Shown: positions 1 to 7,181, numbered from the stretch's first letter. The stretch is 11,989 bases of DNA from JAVVUQ01 sp036653075 (GCA_036653075.1 JAVVUQ010000048.1:1-11989); one strand, 5' to 3'. Notes: generated from the sequence alone by a model not told the origin. Program-made: numbers and translations.

Positions 1-45
1 ATAATAATTAATTTTAATATTTTTTTATATATTGATTATTATTAG

Positions 46-112
46 AACTGCATAATTTAACTGCATAATTAGAAATACTTAATTAGAAATACTTAATTAG
101 AAATACTTAATT
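46..112. repeat. Short tandem repeats upstream of dapA (13 bp x2, 14 bp x3.3)
   Basis: A 13-bp unit (AACTGCATAATTT/A) occurs at 46-58 and 59-71. It runs into a perfect 14-bp unit AATTAGAAATACTT at 67-80, 81-94 and 95-108, followed by a further AATT. The flanking 1-198 region is extremely AT-rich. I see no lysine riboswitch or T-box there, and no convincing promoter, although the dapA promoter should lie here or just upstream of the window. Confidence 0.9.
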
Positions 113-198
113 TTAAAAATTATAGTAAATATTTATATTGAAATAAATATAATAAAGCATTTACACAATATTATTCAAATTAGATTAAAGGAGTAACT

Positions 199-1080
199 AT
201 GTCAAAAGTAATAACAGCGCTTGTAACGCCTTTTACAGAAAATGGAATTGATTATAATACTTTGTCGCAATTAATTGATTATCAAATTGATGAAAATGTT
301 GACGGAATACTAATATTAGGAACAACAGGAGAGGCTGCAACTATTACGCCTTCTGAACGTTCGGAAATTATACGTTTTTGCAAGTTTTATATCGATAATC
401 GCCTTGAATTGATGGTCGGATGCGGTAGTAATTGCACATCAACCGCTTGCGCGTTTGCAAAAGATGCTTATTTACTTGGAGCAGATAGCATTTTATCGGT
501 TACGCCCTATTACAATAAATGTAATGCGGAAGGCGTTTATATGCACTTTAAAAAAATAGCTGAATGTTCGCCCCTTCCAATAACTTTGTATAATGTTCCT
601 CATCGAACAGGGTTTAATTTAACAGCTATGATGGTAGAAAAAATCAGCGAAATTGAAAATATCGTAGCTATTAAAGAAGCTAACGGCGATATGTTTCAAA
701 TAACAGATATTATTAACAACTGTAACATTGACGTTTATTGCGGAGAAGACGCTTTGACATTGCCTATTTTATCCATAGGCGGAAAAGGCGTAATTTCAGT
801 ACTATCTAACGCATCGCCCCGTCTAATGAAAGAGCTTTGCAACGCTTTTGATGAAAACAACAAAAATCTTTGCTTTGAATTAAATAAAAAAGTTAAATTA
901 TTATCCGACGCATTTTTTTGCGACACTAACCCAATACCAGTAAAAGCGGCAATGCAATTGTTAGGCTTTAACACCGAAAAATTACGCCTCCCTCTCTTAA
1001 GCGCAAACGAAAATGTTAAATCTAAAATAACAAACGTTGTATCAGAACTTTTAAAAACTCCATATTTAAAGTTGCATTAA
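199..1080 (+). CDS. dapA: 4-hydroxy-tetrahydrodipicolinate synthase (DHDPS)
   Basis: This enzyme condenses pyruvate with L-aspartate 4-semialdehyde to give 4-hydroxy-tetrahydrodipicolinate, the first committed step towards diaminopimelate and lysine; it is cytosolic and normally a homotetramer. The 293-aa protein has the usual family length and is a single (beta/alpha)8 barrel. Visible marks are the pyruvate-binding GTTGE at 41-45, YNVPHRTG at 131-138 with catalytic Tyr131 and substrate-binding Arg136, the Schiff-base lysine Lys159 in AIKEA, GEDAL at 182-186 and NPIPVK at 244-249. The GTTGE and Arg136 context favours DapA over N-acetylneuraminate lyase or other aldolases of the superfamily. 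AAAGGAG at 187-193 lies 5 nt before the ATG. The gene stands alone: no other lysine gene is in the window, and a strong hairpin terminator follows it. Confidence 0.95.
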   Translation: MSKVITALVTPFTENGIDYNTLSQLIDYQIDENVDGILILGTTGEAATITPSERSEIIRFCKFYIDNRLELMVGCGSNCTSTACAFAKDAYLLGADSILSVTPYYNKCNAEGVYMHFKKIAECSPLPITLYNVPHRTGFNLTAMMVEKISEIENIVAIKEANGDMFQITDIINNCNIDVYCGEDALTLPILSIGGKGVISVLSNASPRLMKELCNAFDENNKNLCFELNKKVKLLSDAFFCDTNPIPVKAAMQLLGFNTEKLRLPLLSANENVKSKITNVVSELLKTPYLKLH

Positions 1081-1090
1081 AAACATATAC

Positions 1091-1137
1091 TATACAATTA
1101 TATATAATTATATCTAAGATTGTATAATAATTGTATA
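1091..1137. repeat. AT-rich inverted repeat after dapA
   Basis: TATACAATTAT (1091-1101) is the exact reverse complement of ATAATTGTATA (1127-1137), giving an 11-bp stem with a 25-nt loop. It lies between the dapA stop and its terminator and may protect the 3' end of the transcript. All-AT stems of this kind can also arise by chance in this composition. Confidence 0.5.
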
Positions 1138-1171
1138 TACAATATGTATTTATACATAAATAGGAAAATTT

Positions 1172-1209
1172 AATTTATGCTTTTTTTAGCATAAATTTTT
1201 TTATTTTTA
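1172..1209 (+). terminator. Rho-independent terminator of dapA
   Basis: A perfect 10-bp stem, AATTTATGCT (1172-1181) with AGCATAAATT (1188-1197), encloses a T6 loop and is followed directly by a T-rich run (TTTTTTTATTTTT). It lies 92 nt after the dapA stop and should end that transcript. Confidence 0.85.
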
Positions 1210-1254
1210 AATAATAAATCAACTAATTAACAATTATATTTTATTCTATTAACA

Positions 1255-1469
1255 GCGAGCTATCGAGCATTGAATTAGGTTTATCCATTTTATTGCGAGC
1301 TATCGAGTATTGAATTAGGTTTATCCTTTTTATTGCGAGCTATCGAGTATCTGCGAGGCAGGCGAGCAGATTAATCGCATTTTTATAAATCATTTTTCGA
1401 TTTATCGTTTTATTTATCAAAAATGCCACCGATTTATTGCGAGCTATCGAGCATTGAATTAGGTTTATC
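1255..1469. repeat. Intergenic repeat array with 40-bp period, four copies, one disrupted
   Basis: A 31-bp core beginning GCGAGCTATCGAGYATTGAA and ending TTAGGTTTATC occurs at 1255-1285, 1295-1325 and 1439-1469. A truncated copy (GCGAGCTATCGAGTAT) lies at 1335-1350, so the first three starts are 40 bp apart. The third copy is interrupted by a GC-richer stretch holding a nested inverted repeat: TGCGA 1334-1338 with TCGCA 1375-1379, and ATCTGC 1349-1354 with GCAGAT 1366-1371. A second fold (ATAAATC 1385-1391, GATTTAT 1399-1405) follows. The array is more GC-rich than the surrounding spacer. It looks like a dispersed intergenic repeat rather than a coding region. The rest of 1210-1533 holds only an 8-bp duplication (ATAGTTAA x2.5, 1481-1500). 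Confidence 0.85.
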
Positions 1470-1533
1470 AAGTTAAGTCAATAGTTAAATAGTTAAATAG
1501 TAAAAGATTTATTAGCAAATAAGTCCTATATTG

Positions 1534-1562
1534 ATGACAAATTGAGCATTATTAAGTATAAT
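1534..1562 (+). promoter_or_regulatory. Putative sigma-A promoter of iorAB
   Basis: The -35-like ATGACA (1534-1539) and a perfect -10 TATAAT (1557-1562) are 17 bp apart, which predicts a leader of roughly 100 nt. The leader can fold through TATATACT (1595-1602) with AGTATATA (1627-1634). I recognise no known riboswitch in it. Confidence 0.5.
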
Positions 1563-1673
1563 AGAATTATAATAAAATATTTCATATAAGTGATTATATA
1601 CTCTAAAAATAAATGAACGTAGCGATAGTATATAGGGATATAAGCATTTATGAAATACTACGGAGGCTTAAAT

Positions 1674-3458
1674 ATGAAAATGCTCTTAACAGGAAACGAA
1701 GCGATAGCACGTGGCGTGTACGAATCGGGTTGTGTGCTTGCAGCCGCATATCCTGGAACACCGTCAACTGAAATTATGGAAAACATTTCCACGCAATACA
1801 AAGAGATAATGTCCGAGTGGTCGCCTAACGAAAAAGTTGCGTTAGAGACGGCATTTGGTGGTACGATGGCTGGTGGCAGAAGTTTTGCATCGATGAAGCA
1901 CGTTGGATTAAACGTAGCTGCCGATCCTTTATTTACAATAGCGTATTCTGGGGTAAATGCTGGATTAGTAATAGTTACAGCTGATGAGCCTGGACAATTT
2001 AGTTCGCAAAACGAACAAGATAATCGTAATTATGCGCGCGCTGCAAAAATTCCTATGCTTGAGCCATCAGATTCGTCTGAAGCTTTAGCTATGACGAAAT
2101 TGGCGTTTGATATAAGTGAAATGTATGATACTCCTGTGTTGCTACGTATGACGACACGTGTTTGTCATAGTAAAAGCATAGTTACATTAGGCGAGCGTAA
2201 AGTTGTAGCTATTAAGCCGTATGTTAAAAACGCTAAAAAATACGTAGATGTTCCCGTAAACGCTATACTTAGGCGAGCAGAAGTTGAAAAGCATATGATA
2301 GCTTTAAAAGAATATTCAGAAACGTCTACTTTAAACTATGTTGAAAACAACAACTCAAAAATAGGCGTAATTACTTCTGGAATGTGTCTTAATTATGCTA
2401 AAGAAGTATTTGCAACAGCAGTTAATTATTTAAAAATTGGATTTTCTTTCCCTTTACCGACAGAAAAAATCAACGCATTTTGTAAAGGTTTAGAAAAAAT
2501 TTATGTTATTGAAGAAAACGACGCTTTTATTGAAGATGAAGTACGCAAACTTGGATATGATTGTCTTGGCAACAATTTTTTTCCTGTTTCTGGCGAATTA
2601 ACAAGCGATATTTTAAGAAGTTGTGTAAACAATAAAGCTATTGAAACAATACCTTTTGATAAAAACAAAGTTGTCGCTCGTCCTCCTGCGTTATGCGCTG
2701 GATGTCCGCACAGAGGCTTTTTCTATGAAATTTCAAAACGTAAAGATATCGTTGTATCTGGCGATATTGGTTGCTATACATTGGCTTTTGCTCCTCCTTA
2801 TAACGCAATGGATTTTAACTGTTGTATGGGCGCAAGCATTTCCGCAGGTAATGGATTCCAAAAGGTTATTAATATGGTCGAAGGTAACACCAAACGTGTT
2901 GTTAGCGTTTTAGGCGACAGCACATTTTTCCATAGCGGAATGACTTCGTTACTTGATGTTGTTTACAACAATGGTAATAGTATAAACGTTATATTAGATA
3001 ATCGTATTACAGGTATGACTGGACATCAAGAAAATCCTGGTAGCGGTTATAACGCTCAAGGTGATGTAGCGCCTATTACAGATATTGAAGCGTTAGTAAA
3101 AGCAATTGGAATAAAACACGTTACAGTCATTGATCCAAACGACTTAACCGCCGTAAACAAAGCGCTCGATGACGCCATATCTATTAATGAAGCAAGCGTA
3201 ATTATTACTCGTTTTCCTTGCGTTTTGAAAAAAATGTCAATTATTGACAAATCAGAATTTCCACAAGCGTTTAAAGATAAATGCGTAGTAGACACGGATA
3301 AATGCGTAGGCTGCAAACTCTGCCTTAAATGCGGTTGCCCCGCTTTATCAGTAATTAACAAAAAAGCTAAAATCGACGCCTCAATGTGCGTTGGTTGCCA
3401 AGTTTGCAAACAAATATGCAAAGTCTCAGCTATTAAAGTTGGAGGTAACAATCTATGA
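1674..3458 (+). CDS. iorA: Indolepyruvate:ferredoxin oxidoreductase, alpha subunit
   Basis: The large subunit of the enzyme that oxidatively decarboxylates arylpyruvates from Trp, Phe and Tyr transamination to arylacetyl-CoA, reducing ferredoxin; it is oxygen-sensitive and serves amino-acid fermentation. The 594-aa product has an N-terminal pyruvate-ferredoxin-oxidoreductase-type domain and a TPP-binding domain with ALCAGCPHRG (338-347) and GDS (414-416) followed about 27 residues later by DNR (442-444). The C-terminal ferredoxin module has Cys544, 547, 550 and 555 (CX2CX2CX4CP) and Cys572, 575, 578 and 582, enough for two [4Fe-4S] clusters. The start at 1674 is chosen because GGAGG (1662-1666) is 7 nt upstream and family members begin at this point (MKMLLTGNEA). 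The in-frame ATG at 1650 would add eight residues and place the Shine-Dalgarno inside the gene. It is coupled to iorB. Confidence 0.95.
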   Translation: MKMLLTGNEAIARGVYESGCVLAAAYPGTPSTEIMENISTQYKEIMSEWSPNEKVALETAFGGTMAGGRSFASMKHVGLNVAADPLFTIAYSGVNAGLVIVTADEPGQFSSQNEQDNRNYARAAKIPMLEPSDSSEALAMTKLAFDISEMYDTPVLLRMTTRVCHSKSIVTLGERKVVAIKPYVKNAKKYVDVPVNAILRRAEVEKHMIALKEYSETSTLNYVENNNSKIGVITSGMCLNYAKEVFATAVNYLKIGFSFPLPTEKINAFCKGLEKIYVIEENDAFIEDEVRKLGYDCLGNNFFPVSGELTSDILRSCVNNKAIETIPFDKNKVVARPPALCAGCPHRGFFYEISKRKDIVVSGDIGCYTLAFAPPYNAMDFNCCMGASISAGNGFQKVINMVEGNTKRVVSVLGDSTFFHSGMTSLLDVVYNNGNSINVILDNRITGMTGHQENPGSGYNAQGDVAPITDIEALVKAIGIKHVTVIDPNDLTAVNKALDDAISINEASVIITRFPCVLKKMSIIDKSEFPQAFKDKCVVDTDKCVGCKLCLKCGCPALSVINKKAKIDASMCVGCQVCKQICKVSAIKVGGNNL

Positions 3459-4024
3459 CAAACAGCATTATGTTAGTCGGCGTAGGCGGTCAAGGTACTA
3501 TACTCGCTGGCAAAATTCTTACAATCGGTCTTATGGAAGCTGGCTATGACGTTAAAATGAGCGAAATTCACGGTATGTCTCAACGTGGCGGATCTGTAAC
3601 TACTCATATTAGATATAGCCACGAAAAGGTATACTCGCCTGTTATTGAAAAAGGAACAGCTGACGTTTTAGTTGCTTTTGAAAAAATGGAAGCGCTTCGT
3701 TATATTGACTTTTTAAAAAAAGATGGCAAAATCATTGTAAATGATTTGGAAATTCCAAGCACTCCTATTACAAATGGTATGTGCGACTACCCTCAAGGCA
3801 TTTTGGACGAATTACAGTCTAAAGCAAACGTAACCATCTTAAACGCTGGCATCGAAGCTCACAATATCGGCAGCGCTAAGGTTATGAACATCATTTTGCT
3901 CGGCGCTTTAATTAAAAAAATGAACCTTGACTCAATCGATTGGACGGATATCATTACAAAAAATGTAAAATCAGCTTTCGTTCAACTTAATTTAAAAGCT
4001 ATTAAACGTGGTATGGAACTGTAA
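3455..4024 (+). CDS. iorB: Indolepyruvate:ferredoxin oxidoreductase, beta subunit
   Basis: The small subunit of the IorAB complex, belonging to the pyruvate/ketoisovalerate oxidoreductase gamma family; it partners IorA in moving electrons from arylpyruvate oxidation to ferredoxin. The 189-aa protein has the usual length, a nucleotide-fold start with GVGGQG at 9-14 and the family signature SEIHGMSQRGGSV at 36-48. Its ATG overlaps the iorA TGA as ATGA (3455-3458), and GGAGG at 3441-3445 lies within the end of iorA, so the two are translationally coupled and made in similar amounts. There is no downstream plus-strand partner: the next gene, gap, is convergent. No transaminase or acyl-CoA synthetase gene that might complete the fermentation route is visible nearby. 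Confidence 0.95.
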   Translation: MTNSIMLVGVGGQGTILAGKILTIGLMEAGYDVKMSEIHGMSQRGGSVTTHIRYSHEKVYSPVIEKGTADVLVAFEKMEALRYIDFLKKDGKIIVNDLEIPSTPITNGMCDYPQGILDELQSKANVTILNAGIEAHNIGSAKVMNIILLGALIKKMNLDSIDWTDIITKNVKSAFVQLNLKAIKRGMEL

Positions 4025-4036
4025 TAGAAAAATTGT

Positions 4037-4109
4037 AATAATATCACGAACAAACTTAAATAATTGCGTGATATTATTGCGTCTATGATTACATTATATG
4101 ATTACATTA
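4037..4109. repeat. Hairpin and 13-bp tandem duplication after iorB
   Basis: AATAATATCACG (4037-4048) is the exact reverse complement of CGTGATATTATT (4067-4078), a 12-bp stem with an 18-nt loop that starts 12 nt after the iorB stop. It lacks a T-run, so it is more likely a 3'-end stabiliser than a terminator by itself. Directly after it, TATGATTACATTA is repeated at 4084-4096 and 4097-4109. Confidence 0.6.
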
Positions 4110-4149
4110 TACTATAACTTAATATAATTACTATATTTTATATAAATAA

Positions 4150-4182
4150 ACATAAAAAGGACGATGTTGCAACATCGTCCTT
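4150..4182 (-). terminator. Bidirectional terminator between convergent iorB and gap
   Basis: Bases 4157-4182 form a perfect 26-bp palindrome, AAGGACGATGTTG and its reverse complement. Read on the minus strand, as for gap, the stem runs straight into TTTTT and further T-rich sequence, which makes a good intrinsic terminator 138 nt after the gap stop. Read on the plus strand it is followed by TTAAATTTTATATT, a weaker tail that could still end the iorAB transcript. The stretch 4183-4320 is AT-rich with nothing else I can support. Confidence 0.85.
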
Positions 4183-4320
4183 AAATTTTATATTAAATAA
4201 ATAAAATGCTCATATTGACATATATGAACCAATTGATTTTACAATGCAAATAAACTATAAAATTTACATTTTTAATATTATAAGCATATAAAACAATCGA
4301 ATTAAATCGTCATAATGTTA

Positions 4321-5325
4321 TTATTTCATTATATGTTTAGCTAAGTCCACAACTTTATTGCTATAACCCATTTCGTTGTCGTACCAGCTAATAAGTTTAA
4401 CAAAAGTAGGCGATAGCATAATGCCAGCTTCAGCGTCAAATACTGAAGTATTTTTTTCGCCGATAAAATCGCTTGAAACCACAGCGTCTTGAGTATAGCC
4501 CAAAATGCCTTTCATTTCATTTTCGCTTGCTCGTTTCATTTCCGCTTTAATTTCGTCATAAGTTGTCGCAGTTGCCAAATTTACAGTTAAATCCACAACA
4601 GAAACGTCCAAAGTTGGAACTCTAAACGACATTCCCGTAAGTTTGCCATTCAATGATGGAATAACTTTTCCAACAGCTTTTGCTGCGCCTGTTGATGATG
4701 GTATAATATTGCCTGATGCCGCTCTGCCGCCTCTCCAATCTTTTTTAGAAGGTCCGTCTACTGTTTTTTGAGTAGCTGTGGTAGAATGAACGGTAGTCAT
4801 TAATCCATTTACAATACCAAATTTATCGTTAATTACTTTTGCTAAAGGAGCGAGGCAGTTTGTTGTGCAACTTGCGTTGGAAACAATTTTAATATCGCTA
4901 TTATAACTATCTTGATTTACGCCCATAACGAACATTGGAGCGTCTTTACTTGGCGCTGTAATAACAACTTTTTTAGCGCCGCCTTCAAGATGCTTGCTTG
5001 CGCCTGCTAATTCCGTGAAAAATCCTGTTGCTTCAATAACAACGTCTACATTATATTCTCCCCAAGGAATTGTAGCTGGTTCTAAAAGATTAAAAACAGC
5101 AATTTTTTTACCATTTACACAAATACCCTTATCGGCAGCTTCAACACTACCTTTAAATTGTCCGTGAACAGTATCATATTTAAGTATATAACTCATATAC
5201 TCCATATCTGGAAAACCTGGGTCATTTATAGCGACTACTTCTACATCATCACGCTCGGTAGTAGCACGTAAAACTAAACGTCCTATACGTCCGAAACCAT
5301 TGATTCCTAATCTAATCTTTGACAT
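4321..5325 (-). CDS. gap: Glyceraldehyde-3-phosphate dehydrogenase, type I, NAD-dependent
   Basis: The glycolytic enzyme converting glyceraldehyde 3-phosphate, NAD+ and phosphate to 1,3-bisphosphoglycerate; a cytosolic homotetramer. The 334-aa protein has full family length. Visible are the Rossmann motif GINGFGRIGR (7-16), the Asn34-Asp35 region expected of NAD-specific enzymes, the catalytic ASCTTNC with Cys153, the general base His180 and the C-terminal SWYDNEMGYSN (313-323). The S-loop region reads KKDWRGGRAASGNIIPSSTG, the form I associate with E. coli GapA and Bacteroidetes-type enzymes rather than the Bacillus/Clostridium form (DLRRARA-). AGGAGG on the minus strand (5334-5339) is 8 nt before the ATG. 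It is divergent from fba, has its own promoter and ends at a strong hairpin. No pgk or tpi follows, so it is monocistronic. Confidence 0.97.
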   Translation of the reverse strand: MSKIRLGINGFGRIGRLVLRATTERDDVEVVAINDPGFPDMEYMSYILKYDTVHGQFKGSVEAADKGICVNGKKIAVFNLLEPATIPWGEYNVDVVIEATGFFTELAGASKHLEGGAKKVVITAPSKDAPMFVMGVNQDSYNSDIKIVSNASCTTNCLAPLAKVINDKFGIVNGLMTTVHSTTATQKTVDGPSKKDWRGGRAASGNIIPSSTGAAKAVGKVIPSLNGKLTGMSFRVPTLDVSVVDLTVNLATATTYDEIKAEMKRASENEMKGILGYTQDAVVSSDFIGEKNTSVFDAEAGIMLSPTFVKLISWYDNEMGYSNKVVDLAKHIMK

Positions 5326-5408
5326 AATATATTCCTCCTAAATTTCACTCATTAGTATGCTTAATTTCTTTACTATAATTCATTATTGTGTTAGAATAAA
5401 CATATATG

Positions 5409-5437
5409 ATTATACAACATTGAGAATATTTTGGCAA
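5409..5437 (-). promoter_or_regulatory. Putative sigma-A promoter of gap
   Basis: On the minus strand, -35 TTGCCA (plus 5432-5437) is 17 bp from a perfect -10 TATAAT (plus 5409-5414). This gives a start near 5402 and a leader of about 77 nt. It lies back to back with the fba promoter, only a few bases away. Confidence 0.75.
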
Positions 5438-5442
5438 GAGTT

Positions 5443-5471
5443 TTCACAATGTTTGTAATAATTGATATAAA
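5443..5471 (+). promoter_or_regulatory. Putative promoter of fba with extended -10
   Basis: TTCACA (5443-5448) is 17 bp from TATAAA (5466-5471), and the -10 is preceded by TG at 5463-5464, giving the extended form TGaTATAAA. A transcript would begin around 5478, leaving a short leader of about 30 nt before the ATG. Confidence 0.55.
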
Positions 5472-5506
5472 TAAAACTCAACATAAAATTTGGAGGTTAT
5501 ATTATT

Positions 5507-6433
5507 ATGCCATTAGTTACAAGTAAAGAAATGTTTAAGAAAGCATACCACGGCGGTTACGCAATAGGCGCTTTTAATGTCAACAATATGGAAACAATTC
5601 AAGGTATAGTAGAAGCGGCTAAACAAACACGCTCGCCTATTATTTTACAAGTGTCAATGGGCGCAAGAAAATATGCGAATATGATTTATCTTAAAAAATT
5701 AATCGAAGCCGCTGTTATTGATGCTCCAGAAATTCCAATTTGTATGCACTTAGACCACGGCGACACTTTTGAAATTTGCAAACAGTGCGTAGACGACGGC
5801 TTTACCTCCGTTATGATAGATTCCAGCAGTTTGCCCTTTACCGAAAACATCGCTCGCACTAAACAAGTAGTGGAATACGCCCACGCTCACGGCGTTGTTG
5901 TAGAAGCAGAATTAGGTAAACTTGCAGGCATTGAAGAACATGTCGTAAACGACAAACACCAATTCACCGATCCCGACGAAGTGGAAGAATTCGTATTCAA
6001 AACTAACGTAGATTCATTAGCTATCGCTATCGGCACAAGCCACGGCGCTTTTAAATTTAAAGGCAACGCCCAACTTAGATTCGACATCTTAGAAGAAGTA
6101 AGTAAACGGTTACCTGAATTTCCAATAGTTTTACACGGTTCATCAAGCGTTCCTCAAGAATTTGTTAAACTTATCCAAACATACGGCGGCGATATGCAGG
6201 GCGCTCAAGGCGTTCCAGAAGAAATGCTTCGCAAAGCCGCTTCCTTAGCTGTATGCAAAATCAATATCGATAGCGACATCAGACTCGCTTGCACCGCTAT
6301 GATTAGACAACACCTCAGCCAATACCCCACTCACTTCGATCCACGCCAATACCTCGCTCCAGCAAGAGTGGCTATTCAAGAAATGGTCGTTAGAAAAATT
6401 GTGAACGTATTAGGCAGCAACGGCAAAATCTAA
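5507..6433 (+). CDS. fba: Class II fructose-1,6-bisphosphate aldolase
   Basis: A zinc-dependent aldolase that reversibly splits fructose 1,6-bisphosphate into dihydroxyacetone phosphate and glyceraldehyde 3-phosphate. The 308-aa TIM-barrel protein shows HLDHGD at 81-86, with catalytic Asp83 and zinc ligand His84, the active-site Glu135 in VEAELGKL, further zinc ligands His179 (GTSHGAFK) and His210 (LHGSSS), and the phosphate-binding NIDSD at 253-257. The variant with a roughly 25-residue insertion after the GSSS loop (215-240) is common in Firmicutes enzymes. The related tagatose-bisphosphate aldolase cannot be fully excluded, but the neighbouring gap gene supports glycolysis. TGGAGGT at 5491-5497 precedes the ATG by about 10 nt. 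Codon use changes along the gene: the 3' half is much richer in C-ending codons. Confidence 0.95.
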   Translation: MPLVTSKEMFKKAYHGGYAIGAFNVNNMETIQGIVEAAKQTRSPIILQVSMGARKYANMIYLKKLIEAAVIDAPEIPICMHLDHGDTFEICKQCVDDGFTSVMIDSSSLPFTENIARTKQVVEYAHAHGVVVEAELGKLAGIEEHVVNDKHQFTDPDEVEEFVFKTNVDSLAIAIGTSHGAFKFKGNAQLRFDILEEVSKRLPEFPIVLHGSSSVPQEFVKLIQTYGGDMQGAQGVPEEMLRKAASLAVCKINIDSDIRLACTAMIRQHLSQYPTHFDPRQYLAPARVAIQEMVVRKIVNVLGSNGKI

Positions 6434-6460
6434 ACTTATAGTTTAAATTTGCATATTTTT
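6423..6460 (+). terminator. Possible fba terminator overlapping the stop codon
   Basis: TAAACT (6431-6436) pairs with AGTTTA (6440-6445) around a TAT loop. The pairing is extended by GCAAA (6423-6427) with TTTGC (6448-6452), and ATTTTT follows at 6455-6460. The inner stem begins at the fba stop codon. It is AT-rich and imperfect, so it would be a weak terminator. The rest of 6461-6562 is AT-rich with no gene. Confidence 0.4.
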
Positions 6461-6562
6461 GCATATAGTATACTATTGCTATATAATTATACTATTCCAA
6501 TCACAATTAATGCAATTACTGCCCTTTTATACAAAAAACATTATTGTAATAACTTTAAACGT

Positions 6563-6591
6563 TTGCAAATTATGAAAAAATATTGTATAAT
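6563..6591 (+). promoter_or_regulatory. Putative strong promoter for the STAS gene leader
   Basis: TTGCAA (6563-6568) and a perfect TATAAT (6586-6591) are separated by 17 bp, one of the best promoters in the window. The predicted start near 6598 is about 260 nt upstream of the STAS gene ATG, so the transcript would carry an unusually long leader. Confidence 0.75.
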
Positions 6592-6601
6592 AATGTTGTA
6601 C

Positions 6602-6638
6602 GATGAAAGATAGCTACTTTTACGTTGCTTTTTTCATC
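6602..6638 (+). promoter_or_regulatory. Leader hairpin at the predicted transcript 5' end
   Basis: GATGAAAGA pairs with the 3' arm ending TTTTCATC (outer stem 6602-6610 with 6630-6638, one G-U pair). After a bulge the stem continues as AGC-t-AC (6612-6617) with GT-t-GCT (6624-6629) around loop TTTTAC. The 3' arm contains a T6 run. The hairpin begins about 4 nt after the predicted start. It could be a 5' stabiliser, an attenuator, or a short independent RNA. I recognise no known riboswitch class, and no protein fits here. Confidence 0.55.
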
Positions 6639-6772
6639 TTACACTATTATTATAAATTTATAAATATATATATAAATTTTCGTACTACGATTTATGATTA
6701 TAAATTTTGTTAATTAGTAGTTAAATTTTATAAACAAATAACAACCGAAATATGTAGTTTTTTGTAAGATGG

Positions 6773-6843
6773 TTTCAAATATAATCATTTCTACACAATT
6801 TCAAACATAATTATTTCTACATAATCTCAAACATATCATTTTT
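6773..6843. repeat. 26-bp tandem repeat, 2.7 copies, next to the STAS gene RBS
   Basis: Copies lie at 6773-6798, 6799-6824 and a partial one at 6825-6843. The unit begins TTTCAAAYATAATYATTTCT and ends ACAYAA. The array ends directly before the Shine-Dalgarno AAAGAGG (6844-6850), so it forms the last part of the leader. The unit has no internal dyad that would suggest a simple operator. Confidence 0.85.
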
Positions 6844-6857
6844 AAAGAGGTATTTAT

Positions 6858-7157
6858 ATGAACATAACAAAAACAATCAACGGAACAAACTTGACTCTTG
6901 CTTTAAGCGGCAGATTAGATACTATGACATCACCTCAATTTGAAGGCGAAGTGAAAGATTCTATTGCAAATGCAACCTATTTAGTATTAGATTTCGCTGC
7001 ATTAGATTATCTTTCAAGCGCAGGACTTAGAGTAATCTTAGCGACTCAAAAGATAATGAACAAACAGGGCAAAATGGTAGTTAAAAACGTCAACGAAACT
7101 ATTATGGAAGTTTTTGAAATTACTGGTTTTGCCGATATTTTAACAATAGAAAAATAA
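6858..7157 (+). CDS. STAS-domain anti-sigma factor antagonist (SpoIIAA/RsbV-like)
   Basis: A single-domain 99-aa STAS protein, the usual size for the SpoIIAA/RsbV family. Such proteins bind and neutralise an HATPase-type anti-sigma kinase when unphosphorylated; the kinase inactivates them by phosphorylating one serine, and a PP2C phosphatase restores them. The conserved helix start YLSSAGLRVI (51-60) aligns with the SpoIIAA sequence FMDSSGLGVI, which makes Ser54 the likely phosphosite. The beta-strand start LTLALSGRLDTMTSP (12-26) is also typical. AGAGG at 6846-6850 is 7 nt before the ATG. The gene has its own promoter and a long structured leader. The matching phosphatase and kinase genes lie 1.3 and 3.9 kb downstream on the same strand. 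The regulated target is not in the window. Confidence 0.9.
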   Translation: MNITKTINGTNLTLALSGRLDTMTSPQFEGEVKDSIANATYLVLDFAALDYLSSAGLRVILATQKIMNKQGKMVVKNVNETIMEVFEITGFADILTIEK

Positions 7158-7181
7158 TATCCTTTTGAATTTAATTTTAAT

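Noticed and set aside
1..198. Lysine riboswitch upstream of dapA
   Set aside because: The region is nearly all A/T with tandem repeats and lacks the conserved purine-rich core and multi-helix fold of the L box.
1255..1469. CRISPR array in the 40-bp-period repeats
   Set aside because: The apparent 9-bp spacers are too short and nearly the same, and one copy is truncated; it is an intergenic repeat.
2641..2913. Hydrophobic 90-codon frame overlapping iorA in another phase
   Set aside because: It is a frame shadow of the conserved TPP-binding region, with no ribosome binding site in context.
3056..3451. 131-codon open frame on the minus strand inside the 3' end of iorA
   Set aside because: It is antisense to the conserved TPP-domain end and the ferredoxin cysteine motifs, has no ribosome binding site and resembles no protein family.
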